This document shows positions 8,793 to 16,205 of a DNA stretch of 33,379 nucleotides, in pieces. The stretch lies in NCBI GenBank assembly GCA_947481355.1, contig CANKGM010000002.1, positions 1 to 33,379 on the forward strand. Direction: 5' to 3'. The first letter of the stretch is position 1; each line of letters starts with the position of its first letter. This DNA comes from Chitinophagaceae bacterium. Lineage in GTDB: Bacteria > Bacteroidota > Bacteroidia > Chitinophagales > Chitinophagaceae. Below the pieces are notes generated by a model, which was not told where the DNA came from, did no database searches, and saw only the letters and a list, made by a program, of their open reading frames with translations. The position numbers and the translations under genes were made by a program.

Positions 8793-9566
8793 TTGCTAAA
8801 GGAAATCATTATAGCAGTTCAGTCTTATTTTAAAGCGCATGATTTTATTAAAGAACATAAGCTTTGGAGATGGATCTTTATCCCAGGAATATTGTACGCT
8901 ATCTTATTTGGGGTGAGTATTTATTTTTTTGGAAAATCTGCTACAGCAGTAATTTCTTACCTAACAATAGATACCGGATTACAAAGTTGGTTAGATAAAT
9001 TACAAAGCAGCTGGCTCGGATTTTTATTTGCGGTTGGAGGTATTGTACTATGGCTGATCCTAATGCTACTTTACTTTTCGCTCTTTAAATATTTATGGTT
9101 AGTTATCGGGGCTCCACTATTCGCCTTCTTAAGTGATAAAACATTTTCAATACTTGAAGGAAATGAATACACTTTTAACTTAAATAGATATTTAATTCAT
9201 ATAAAAAAAGGCGTCTTTACAGCAATTCGAAATTCATTATGGCAAACTGTATACGTAGTCTCCATAATTTTTTTATCCGTACTCCCAATAATTGGCTGGG
9301 CCACACCTATATTAGCAATCATGATTGAGTGTTACTACTATGGATTTTCGATGGTAGATTACTCATGCGAAGGAAACAAGATGAATTACACTAAAGCATC
9401 CGATTTCATTAGCCACCATAAAGGATTAGCTATTGGCAATGGAATTATATTCTATCTCATGCATTTTGTTATTTTCATAGGTTGGATATTTGCTCCATCC
9501 TATGCAATAATTGCCTCGGCAATCAGCATGCAGGAATTAAAATCTAAAGAAACAAGACTTCAATAA
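8793..9566 (+). CDS. EI24/CysZ-like integral membrane protein
   Basis: About 257 residues with at least four hydrophobic segments. It matches the EI24 domain family, which includes the sulfate permease CysZ of proteobacteria. Characteristic stretches: YFKAHDFI near the start, GAPLFAFLSDKTF in the middle, GFSMVDYSCEGNKM, and SHHKGLAIGNGIIFY with GWIFAPSYA near the end. The role in Bacteroidota is not established. I chose TTG 8793 (MLKEIIIAVQSYF) because homologues usually begin MLKEI; the alternative ATG 8739 adds 18 residues and would start inside the region shared with the divergent transporter. The frame stays open back to 8487, but that part is antisense to the transporter gene. The next gene starts 10 bases downstream, suggesting an operon. 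Confidence 0.82.
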   Translation: MLKEIIIAVQSYFKAHDFIKEHKLWRWIFIPGILYAILFGVSIYFFGKSATAVISYLTIDTGLQSWLDKLQSSWLGFLFAVGGIVLWLILMLLYFSLFKYLWLVIGAPLFAFLSDKTFSILEGNEYTFNLNRYLIHIKKGVFTAIRNSLWQTVYVVSIIFLSVLPIIGWATPILAIMIECYYYGFSMVDYSCEGNKMNYTKASDFISHHKGLAIGNGIIFYLMHFVIFIGWIFAPSYAIIASAISMQELKSKETRLQ

Positions 9567-9575
9567 ATAAACAGC

Positions 9576-10274
9576 ATGGATTCAGTGGTTTACCTTTTAC
9601 CTATCGCATTAGCAGAAGATGGATATGATACATTGCCTGCATACCTGGTTGAAAAAATAAATTTATGCCAGGTTTTTTTTGCAGAAAATATCCGCACTGC
9701 TCGAAGAGCATTTAAAAAAATTGATCCAACCTTCAACATCGATAGCAGAGAATGGCATACCATTGAAGAAAATGAAGAAGCATCTCTTGAGCTTTTCAAG
9801 CAATGCATAAAACAGCAAAAAAAAATAGGAATTGTTAGTGAGTCGGGCTGCCCTGGCATTGCAGATCCTGGGCAAAAAATAATTTCATGCGCCCAAGAAT
9901 TAGGCACACTCATTAAACCAATAAGTGGGCCCAGCTCAATATTACTCGCCCTGATGGCAAGTGGCATGAATGGCCAATTTTTTACTTTCAATGGATATCT
10001 TCCTATAGAACCTGGAGAACGAGAAAAGAAAATTAAAGAGTTAGAAAAAAAAGCAACAGTTGACAATTGCACTCAACTCTTCATTGAAACACCATACAGA
10101 AATAATAGTCTAGTAAACGCCCTACTTAAAATTTGCAAGCAGGAAACAAAAATTTGTATCGCATTCAATATAAGTTCCAAAACCGAATCGATTAAAACCA
10201 AAACAGTTGCTGACTGGAATAAAAAAATTCCAGAAATACCAAAAGAGCCTGCCATGTTTCTCATCGGCAGATAG
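9576..10274 (+). CDS. Short RsmI-like tetrapyrrole-methylase-fold SAM methyltransferase
   Basis: 232 residues of the TP-methylase (tetrapyrrole methylase) fold. It has the RsmI-type signatures SESGCPGIADPG (about 88-99), ISGPSSILLALMASG (about 116-130) and a LFIETPYRNN segment (166-175). RsmI 2'-O-methylates C1402 of 16S rRNA. This version lacks the extra C-terminal domain of full RsmI, and the leading PLGNL motif is replaced by LLPIALAEDGYDTLP. That form occurs in Bacteroidota next to a separate full RsmI, so the target here is uncertain. The gene contains a T8 run (9671-9678) and an A9 run (9817-9825), both in frame. Probably cotranscribed with the EI24 gene; convergent with the peptidase. 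Confidence 0.85.
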   Translation: MDSVVYLLPIALAEDGYDTLPAYLVEKINLCQVFFAENIRTARRAFKKIDPTFNIDSREWHTIEENEEASLELFKQCIKQQKKIGIVSESGCPGIADPGQKIISCAQELGTLIKPISGPSSILLALMASGMNGQFFTFNGYLPIEPGEREKKIKELEKKATVDNCTQLFIETPYRNNSLVNALLKICKQETKICIAFNISSKTESIKTKTVADWNKKIPEIPKEPAMFLIGR

Positions 10275-10318
10275 CCATATAGATAATCAAAAAGGAATTA
10301 CATAAAATTAAAACTACC

Positions 10319-11695
10319 TCAAAGACCTTTCTGACTAACCATGTAGATCATTTGAGACATAACTATGGCTCCTAGATTAAGTTCTCTTTCACTAACAGAT
10401 TCAAATACATCAGTGCGAGCATGATGAAGGTCCATATAACGTTGTGAGTCTGGATTGAACCCAATGGTTGCAGTACCCAATTCACTCAACGGTCCAATAT
10501 CAGCTCCTCCTCCACCTAGGGTAAATTCTGTTGCACCATAAGGTTGAAATAAATTCTTCCATGACATGATTTTAAGACTTTTAGCTTGATCACAAGTAAA
10601 ACCAAAACCGCGAGGGGTAAATCCTCCCGCATCACTCTCCATAGCCATGATGAATTTTTTCCCTTCCTTTTTTGCAATCTCAGCATACATATCACCTCCA
10701 CGTGAACCATTTTCTTCATTCATAAACATCACAGCCCGTATACTTCTTTTAGGACGAATTCCCAGTGCTTTAAATACTCTTAATACTTCAATACTTTGCA
10801 TACAACCTGTTCCATCATCATGTGCACCCTCTGCTAAATCCCAACTATCAAGATGGCCCCCAACAGTTATAATTTCATCAGGAATTTCAGCGCCATGCAT
10901 CTCACCAACTACATTGTAGGATGGCTCGTCAGCAAGCATTTTACATGTTGTCTTTAAATAAATTGATTTTACTAATCCGCTATTCAATGCTTTGCTAAGT
11001 TCAACTGCTCCAATGGTACTGATTGCTACAGCAGGAATTTTAGGTTTATCTTCTTCGTATACTGTCACTCCTGTATGAGGTAAGTCATCCAGTTCAGGAG
11101 ACAGTGTTCTTACTATAACACCTGCAGCTCCAAATGCGGCAGCTTTCGATGGACCATTCACCCTATACACTCCTGCTTCGCCATATGCTCGAAATGTATT
11201 GATGTGTCTAGGGTCCATCCTAAAATTAAAAAACACAATCTTACCCTTTATTTTCTCTTTTCCAAACTCCTCCATTTCTTTGAAACTCTTAATTTCAATC
11301 ACATTGGCAGTAAGTCCTGCCATACCTGTGCCTACAGCATTGCCCAGTGCAACTATATTCAATGGCATTATCTTACCATTATTTAAAATAGCTTTCCCAA
11401 TTTCCTTGTCTCCCCGAATCCAATGAGGCACCATACAAGGTTGAAGATAGACTGTATCGGCCCCAGCTTCCTTGAGCATACGTGCAGTTTCAATTACAGC
11501 TTTTGCCGCACCAACTGATCCCGAAAGACGAGGACCAATTTTTTTACAAAGAATCCTCAAGTTTGAATAAGCGGTTCCATTCATAAAGATTTCATCGGAA
11601 ATCCGCTTGAACATAATCGAATCTTCAGCATGTTGAGCCATACTAAACATAACGACCAATAAAAAAAACATTGTCGAGGCTAGCTTCTTTTTCAT
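10319..11695 (-). CDS. Secreted M28-family zinc peptidase with PA domain
   Basis: 458 residues. A signal peptide (about 1-20, ending SMAQ) points to export. The arrangement resembles carboxypeptidase Q-type dipeptidases: an N-terminal segment, a protease-associated insert (about 125-250), and an M28 catalytic domain. Zinc ligands and catalytic residues are all present: H281 and D283 in GGHLDSWD, D293 in GAHDDGTG, E327/E328 in MNEENG, D355 in ESDAGG, and a histidine in DLHHARTD (424-425). It should act as an amino- or carboxypeptidase in the periplasm or outside. There is no sign of a type IX C-terminal sorting domain. It is divergent from bshA. Confidence 0.9.
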   Translation of the reverse strand: MKKKLASTMFFLLVVMFSMAQHAEDSIMFKRISDEIFMNGTAYSNLRILCKKIGPRLSGSVGAAKAVIETARMLKEAGADTVYLQPCMVPHWIRGDKEIGKAILNNGKIMPLNIVALGNAVGTGMAGLTANVIEIKSFKEMEEFGKEKIKGKIVFFNFRMDPRHINTFRAYGEAGVYRVNGPSKAAAFGAAGVIVRTLSPELDDLPHTGVTVYEEDKPKIPAVAISTIGAVELSKALNSGLVKSIYLKTTCKMLADEPSYNVVGEMHGAEIPDEIITVGGHLDSWDLAEGAHDDGTGCMQSIEVLRVFKALGIRPKRSIRAVMFMNEENGSRGGDMYAEIAKKEGKKFIMAMESDAGGFTPRGFGFTCDQAKSLKIMSWKNLFQPYGATEFTLGGGGADIGPLSELGTATIGFNPDSQRYMDLHHARTDVFESVSERELNLGAIVMSQMIYMVSQKGL

Positions 11696-11769
11696 TTTTG
11701 GATTATTTCAAAGTGATAGAACAATTCTAGATCACCGAAATTAAGCATGAAAGTCTCAGAAATATCACC

Positions 11770-11799
11770 CTTGCTTAAACTTTATTATAGCTAATTTCG
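11770..11799 (+). promoter_or_regulatory. Putative promoter of bshA
   Basis: CTTG (11770-11773) as -33, an 18-base spacer, then TAATTTCG (11792-11799), one mismatch from TAnnTTTG. The transcript would start near 11803. That gives either a leaderless mRNA starting at ATG 11804 or a 15-base leader for ATG 11819. Confidence 0.45.
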
Positions 11800-11818
11800 T
11801 TAAATGAAAAATAGGCAT

Positions 11819-12952
11819 ATGAATATTGGGATTGTTTGTTATCCCACCTTCGGTGGGAGTGGAGTACTGGCAACAGAGTTGGGAAAAGCACTTGCAGACA
11901 TGGGGCACAATGTTCATTTCATCACATACCAACAACCTGTGAGGCTAACAGGATTTAGTGCAAATATCTTTTTTCACGAAGTACGTGTACCAACTTATCC
12001 TTTATTCGACTTCCCTCCATATGAAACCGCACTTTCTAGTACACTGGTAGACGTAGTCAAAAACAATCATTTAGACCTGCTGCATGTACACTATGCTATA
12101 CCCCATGCCTCTGCAGCATATATGGCAAAAAAAATTCTTGAACATGAGGGCATCCATATTCCCTTCATTACCACATTGCATGGCACAGACATAACCTTAG
12201 TAGGGAAAGACAAAACGTATGCACCAGTAGTTTCATTCTCCATCAACCAAAGTGATGCCATTACCGCAGTGTCTAATAACTTAAGGGAAGAAACATTTGC
12301 AAACTTTAAGATCGAGAAAGAGATAAGCGTCATCCATAATTTTGTTGATATCCATAGATTCAATAAAAAACCAATTGATGCATTTCGAAAGGTGATCGCA
12401 CCTGAAGGAGAAAAGATTATTTTACACGCCTCTAATTTTAGAAAAATAAAGCGCATTGCTGATGTTATTCATACTTATGATTCAATAAGAAAAGAAATTC
12501 CAGCCAAACTGCTTTTAGTAGGAGATGGGCCCGAAAGACCTATGGCAGAGCAACTTTGTAGTGAATTGGGATTTGATGAAGATGCACGATTTGTGGGAAA
12601 GCAACAAGATATGGAAGAAATTTATGCGATTGCTGACCTGTTTTTACTGCCTTCAGAGTATGAAAGTTTTGGACTTTCAGCATTAGAAGCTATGGCTGCA
12701 GGAACTCCGATTATTGCAACCAATGCCGGTGGATTGCCAGAAATCATAACAGATGGGAAAAACGGTTTCTTAAGCGATATAGGAGATATAAAAAGCATGG
12801 GGGAAAATGCAAAAAAAATATTATCGAATGAGAAAACGCATAACTCATTTAAAATTGCAGCAAGAGAACAAGCGCTCAAATTTGATATAGACAATATTGT
12901 GCCCTTGTATGAATCTCTATATAAAAAGGTACTTGCTGAAGCTACCCTTTAA
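11819..12952 (+). CDS. bshA: N-acetyl-alpha-D-glucosaminyl L-malate synthase BshA
   Basis: A GT4 glycosyltransferase of about 377 residues that joins UDP-GlcNAc to L-malate, the first step of bacillithiol synthesis. The BshA-typical N-terminus MNIGIVCYPTFGGSG, HVHYAIPHA, TTLHGTDITLVG and SVIHNFVD are present. So is the GT4 donor-site block PSEYESFGLSALEAMAAGTP with downstream NAGGLPEI. I prefer ATG 11819 because homologues begin at MKIGIVCYP; an in-frame ATG 11804 adds MKNRH and cannot be excluded. No bshB or bshC is adjacent, as is common when bacillithiol genes are scattered. Convergent with the EnvC-like gene, 20 bases between stops. Confidence 0.93.
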   Translation: MNIGIVCYPTFGGSGVLATELGKALADMGHNVHFITYQQPVRLTGFSANIFFHEVRVPTYPLFDFPPYETALSSTLVDVVKNNHLDLLHVHYAIPHASAAYMAKKILEHEGIHIPFITTLHGTDITLVGKDKTYAPVVSFSINQSDAITAVSNNLREETFANFKIEKEISVIHNFVDIHRFNKKPIDAFRKVIAPEGEKIILHASNFRKIKRIADVIHTYDSIRKEIPAKLLLVGDGPERPMAEQLCSELGFDEDARFVGKQQDMEEIYAIADLFLLPSEYESFGLSALEAMAAGTPIIATNAGGLPEIITDGKNGFLSDIGDIKSMGENAKKILSNEKTHNSFKIAAREQALKFDIDNIVPLYESLYKKVLAEATL

Positions 12953-12972
12953 ATGAAAGTAGCAGAAGAACA

Positions 12973-14253
12973 CTATTTATTTTTTAACCAGCTCTCAGGG
13001 TTTACAAAAGTAGATTCGATATTTACCACAAACATGATCTCTCCATCACCATCGTCATTTACACCAGCCTTTCCAAGTAATTGACCCATCTGTACCTCAA
13101 CTCCTTTTGATACATTGACAGAAGATAAATTATAATATGTTGTAAAATACTTACCATGCTTTATAGTGATGGTTTGGCTACCTGCAACATCATATATACT
13201 TGTAACAACCCCTTCAAATACTGCCTTTACATTGGCGCCAGGAGTAGTTTGAAGGGTAAGTCCGATATTATCTTCTATCAAAGACGTTCCTTCAATTTTT
13301 TGCTTTCCAAAACTTGCACTGATACTAGCCTTATCAACTGGCCAAGGAAGATTACCCCTATTGTTTTCAAAACCAACGGATATCTTAGTAACCTCTGGGG
13401 TATTCTCCAAAATATTCTCTTTACGGGCACTAACAGTTTTAATGGGCAGAGCAACCTTATTTTCAACAGCAGGTTTTGCTGCAATTTTTCTGGCCTCTTC
13501 TTCAGCTCTCTTCCTAGCTGCTTCAATTTCACGTTTAACAATGGCAGCAATAGCGTTTTGTAAACTACGTTCAATCTTACGCTTGGCTGCCATTTCTTTC
13601 TCGATTTCTTTCTCCCGCAGTTTCAACTTTGAAACAAACTGATTTTTTTCCTGCTTCTCCTCCTCCAATATTTCTTTTTGCTTCTTTTGCTCTTCTAATA
13701 CCTTTCCTTTTTCCTTTTTATTTAGAATGAGCAGCTGGATTTTTTCAGCAAGGGACTTACTAGTTTTGTTAATGTTTGCAGCCTGTTCATCGCGGTAATG
13801 TCTATAACTTTTTAAATAGGAAACACGACGAATAGCATCGTTAAAGCTTGATGCAGTAAAAATAAAATTCATCATATCATAACTACTCCTATTCTTGTAG
13901 GCATATTCAATAGTCTTTGCGTATTGACTTCTTAACGTATCAAGTTGCTTTTGTAGCCGGTATATCTCTCTATTATTGCTAAAAATAGTATTATCAATCA
14001 ATCGCATATCGTCGTTAAGATTATCAATAACAGCATATCGATTGCGCAACTTTTTTTCGATAAGTTTCAGTTGTGAAATATTCACCTTCTTATCTTTGGC
14101 TATTTCACTTTGTGCATTTTGCAAAGATGATATCTCTTGCTGAATTTCTTTGCGTTTTTTTTCTAACTCCTCACGAGTCTGGGAATACCCATTCAGTGCT
14201 ATAAAGAGAATAGATCCCATCAATAATATATAAAAAGCGCTTTTCCTCATCAA
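12973..14253 (-). CDS. EnvC-like murein hydrolase activator with degenerate LytM domain
   Basis: 426 residues. A signal peptide (about 1-24, ending GYSQ) is followed by a long charged coiled coil (about 25-255), a linker, and a C-terminal M23/LytM domain (about 300-424, starting PWPVDKASISASFG). In active M23 peptidases zinc is held by HxxxD and HxH. Here those sites read IEDNIGL and IMFVVN, so the ligands are absent while the fold-specific residues (GVVTSIYD, IKHGKYFTTYYNLS, NPESWL) remain. Coiled coil plus dead LytM is the architecture of EnvC, which activates amidases at the division site. It is the last gene of the ispF-dut-DUF4292 run, 61 bases after DUF4292. Confidence 0.88.
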   Translation of the reverse strand: MMRKSAFYILLMGSILFIALNGYSQTREELEKKRKEIQQEISSLQNAQSEIAKDKKVNISQLKLIEKKLRNRYAVIDNLNDDMRLIDNTIFSNNREIYRLQKQLDTLRSQYAKTIEYAYKNRSSYDMMNFIFTASSFNDAIRRVSYLKSYRHYRDEQAANINKTSKSLAEKIQLLILNKKEKGKVLEEQKKQKEILEEEKQEKNQFVSKLKLREKEIEKEMAAKRKIERSLQNAIAAIVKREIEAARKRAEEEARKIAAKPAVENKVALPIKTVSARKENILENTPEVTKISVGFENNRGNLPWPVDKASISASFGKQKIEGTSLIEDNIGLTLQTTPGANVKAVFEGVVTSIYDVAGSQTITIKHGKYFTTYYNLSSVNVSKGVEVQMGQLLGKAGVNDDGDGEIMFVVNIESTFVNPESWLKNK

Positions 14254-14314
14254 TTAATAATTAGGGATTTTGACTCAGCAAAATACTGTTTAATTAGGTG
14301 CATGACTTTGAGAA

Positions 14315-15121
14315 TCATTTAATCTTATAACTTTTAGGAATTGAAAATGGAAAGCTAAGCGGCTTATCAAATTCGACTTGCTTGAATTCGAGCTGAACAT
14401 CAATTTTTGTTTTTTCAGAGAGTGAAATCTTTCTCAATCCAGAAAACATCCAACTACCCACATTAGTATAGTCGGCATAAGTAAGATTAGCTGTTCTACT
14501 TCTTGTTACATCAATATCATCCAATTTACTAAATAATAAATTCAAGTCTTTTTTACTCACAGTGATGAAATGCTTAAATACTTCACCAAGGGTTGACATC
14601 GAAATGCTTTCACCTTGATCAGTAAAAGATGTAACATTTTTTTCTAGGTAAACAGGATTGCCCACAATCAAATCTTCCAAGGTTTTAAAATCAAAAGGAA
14701 CTTTCGTGATTTTTTGAAGATAGTCAAGTGGTTTACGCTGTATAGTGCGCTCTATTTTATCCATTATGACGACACTATCTTTCGTAATCAATACACGGTA
14801 AGCTTCTATGTTTAAAGCGGCAATTATAGACACCCAAATTGCACTATCTTTTTTCATCCTAACAAAGGCATTAAAATCAACGCGATTGTTTTTTTCGTCA
14901 TTATAATCAACCTTAACTTTTGAAGAAAAGGTATTGAATGTAATTTCCTTTGCCCCTATTTTGCTTATTATCTCTCGAACACTTTTTGCCGAGTCAGATT
15001 CCGCAGGATTAACAACAACTACAGCACTATCCCTTTTGGCAATCACTGTTGTAATCTTTCGGGTAGACCTACACGATGCGATCGAGATTGTCAGCAGCAT
15101 TAAAAAGAGGAATATCCTCAT
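14315..15121 (-). CDS. DUF4292 lipoprotein
   Basis: 268 residues. The N-terminus MRIFLFLMLLTISIASC is a lipoprotein signal with the lipidated cysteine at 17. The rest matches DUF4292, a Bacteroidota family of unknown function: alternating amphipathic strands including VDFNAFVRMKKDSAIWVSI and IEAYRVLITKDSVVIMDK. The pattern of basic/aromatic strands around a shallow barrel recalls LolA/LolB-like folds, which is my inference. The start codon is 11 bases from the dut stop, and the EnvC-like gene follows, so the three are probably cotranscribed. A role at the outer membrane or cell wall fits the setting but is not shown. Confidence 0.85.
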   Translation of the reverse strand: MRIFLFLMLLTISIASCRSTRKITTVIAKRDSAVVVVNPAESDSAKSVREIISKIGAKEITFNTFSSKVKVDYNDEKNNRVDFNAFVRMKKDSAIWVSIIAALNIEAYRVLITKDSVVIMDKIERTIQRKPLDYLQKITKVPFDFKTLEDLIVGNPVYLEKNVTSFTDQGESISMSTLGEVFKHFITVSKKDLNLLFSKLDDIDVTRSRTANLTYADYTNVGSWMFSGLRKISLSEKTKIDVQLEFKQVEFDKPLSFPFSIPKSYKIK

Positions 15122-15132
15122 GAGTTTATTTT

Positions 15133-15567
15133 TTATTGTTTTCCTGTATGACCAAATCCACCTTGATTCCTAGCTGTCTCGTTAATCGCTTCAGTTTCTT
15201 CCCATTCTACTTGCACAATCTCCTGAAATACCATTTGAGCTATTCGATCTCCGTTATGGATTACTTGCAATTCGTTTGATAAATTAATTAATATCACCTT
15301 TATTTCACCACGATAATCTGCATCAATTGTACCGGGTGAATTTAAACAAGTGATGCCTTGCTTAAGAGCAAGTCCGCTGCGTGGCCTGATTTGTGCCTCA
15401 AGTCCGTTCTCCATTTCAAGAAAAATGCCTGTTGGAACAAGTATCCTTTGCATTGGATTCATCATCATATCCTCCTCAATAAACGCCCTGAGGTCCATTC
15501 CAGAAGAACCCACTGTTGCGTAGGCAGGAAGTTGATGTGATGAACGATTTATAATGCGAACTTTCAA
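15133..15567 (-). CDS. dut: dUTP diphosphatase
   Basis: About 144 residues of the trimeric dUTPase family, converting dUTP to dUMP and keeping uracil out of DNA. All five motifs are seen: AYATVGSSGMDLRA (15-28), RPRSGLALKQGI (61-72), NSPGTIDADYRGEIKVIL (76-93, catalytic D83), GDRIAQMV (106-113) and RNQGGFGHTG (133-142). Motif 5 has H in place of the usual S before TG. No ATG is available near the family N-terminus; TTG 15567 gives MKVRIINRSS, the usual start, while TTG 15600 would add 11 residues. It sits between ispF (80-base gap) and the DUF4292 gene (11 bases). Confidence 0.94.
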   Translation of the reverse strand: MKVRIINRSSHQLPAYATVGSSGMDLRAFIEEDMMMNPMQRILVPTGIFLEMENGLEAQIRPRSGLALKQGITCLNSPGTIDADYRGEIKVILINLSNELQVIHNGDRIAQMVFQEIVQVEWEETEAINETARNQGGFGHTGKQ

Positions 15568-15647
15568 CGAAATGGTTTTTGCGAATTTACAACTATCCAA
15601 AAGATTAGCGTACTCAAAAATATTATTTAGATATTTGATTTGCTAGA

Positions 15648-16130
15648 TCAGGATTTCTTCTCTAACAATACTGTAGCATAAGCTACTAGTCCTTCTTCCC
15701 TGCCAACAAAACCCATTTTTTCAGTGGTTGTTGCTTTAACCGATACATCATCAATAGATATAGTTAAAATACTGGCTATAACCTGTTGCATCGCATTGAC
15801 ATAAGGCTTAATCTTTGGGGCCTCTAAGCATAATGAACTATCTACATTCACTACTTGATATCCCTTTGCTTTGATCAACTGAAATGTCTTTTCCAACAAA
15901 ATTTTACTATCGATATTCTTGTAGGCTTGATCTGTATCTGGAAAATGTACTCCAATATCGCCGAGGGCTAAGGCCCCAAGCATGGCATCGCAAATTGCAT
16001 GAAGCAAAACATCGGCATCACTATGCCCTTTAGCTCCTTTATGATGTGGAATCTTTACTCCCCCAATAAATAGGTCACGGTCTTCTACCAATTGATGAAA
16101 GTCTATGCCAAATCCTATTCTATACGCCAT
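15648..16130 (-). CDS. ispF: 2-C-methyl-D-erythritol 2,4-cyclodiphosphate synthase
   Basis: 160 residues, the normal length. IspF cyclises CDP-ME 2-phosphate in the MEP pathway to isoprenoids, which also feeds undecaprenyl phosphate for cell-wall synthesis. Zinc ligands D10 and H12 (GIDFHQL) and H44 (DVLLHAICDA) are present, as are DIGVHFPDTD (58-67) and the C-terminal KATTTEKMGFVGREEG that forms the substrate pocket. It follows the porV terminator, so it probably has its own promoter, and it leads the ispF-dut-DUF4292-envC run. Confidence 0.95.
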   Translation of the reverse strand: MAYRIGFGIDFHQLVEDRDLFIGGVKIPHHKGAKGHSDADVLLHAICDAMLGALALGDIGVHFPDTDQAYKNIDSKILLEKTFQLIKAKGYQVVNVDSSLCLEAPKIKPYVNAMQQVIASILTISIDDVSVKATTTEKMGFVGREEGLVAYATVLLEKKS

Positions 16131-16150
16131 GGATATTTTTTATAAAAGTA

Positions 16151-16181
16151 AGAAAAAAGAAAACGGCCCGGTGGGCCGCTT
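16151..16181 (-). terminator. Rho-independent terminator of porV
   Basis: On the minus strand AAGCGGCCC-ACC-GGGCCGTTT forms a 9-bp stem (one G-U pair) with a 3-base loop, followed by a T-rich tract TTTTCTTTTTTC. It lies 25 bases after the porV stop and before ispF. Confidence 0.82.
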
Positions 16182-16205
16182 CAAAATCATTTTATATAGG
16201 TTTAA

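Noticed and set aside
9590..10072. 160-codon open frame antisense to the RsmI-like gene
   Set aside because: Shadow of a gene with clear RsmI motifs; no recognisable protein features.
13156..13642. Overlapping open frames on both strands inside the EnvC-like gene
   Set aside because: They arise from the low-complexity Lys/Glu/Ala coiled-coil coding sequence and match no family.
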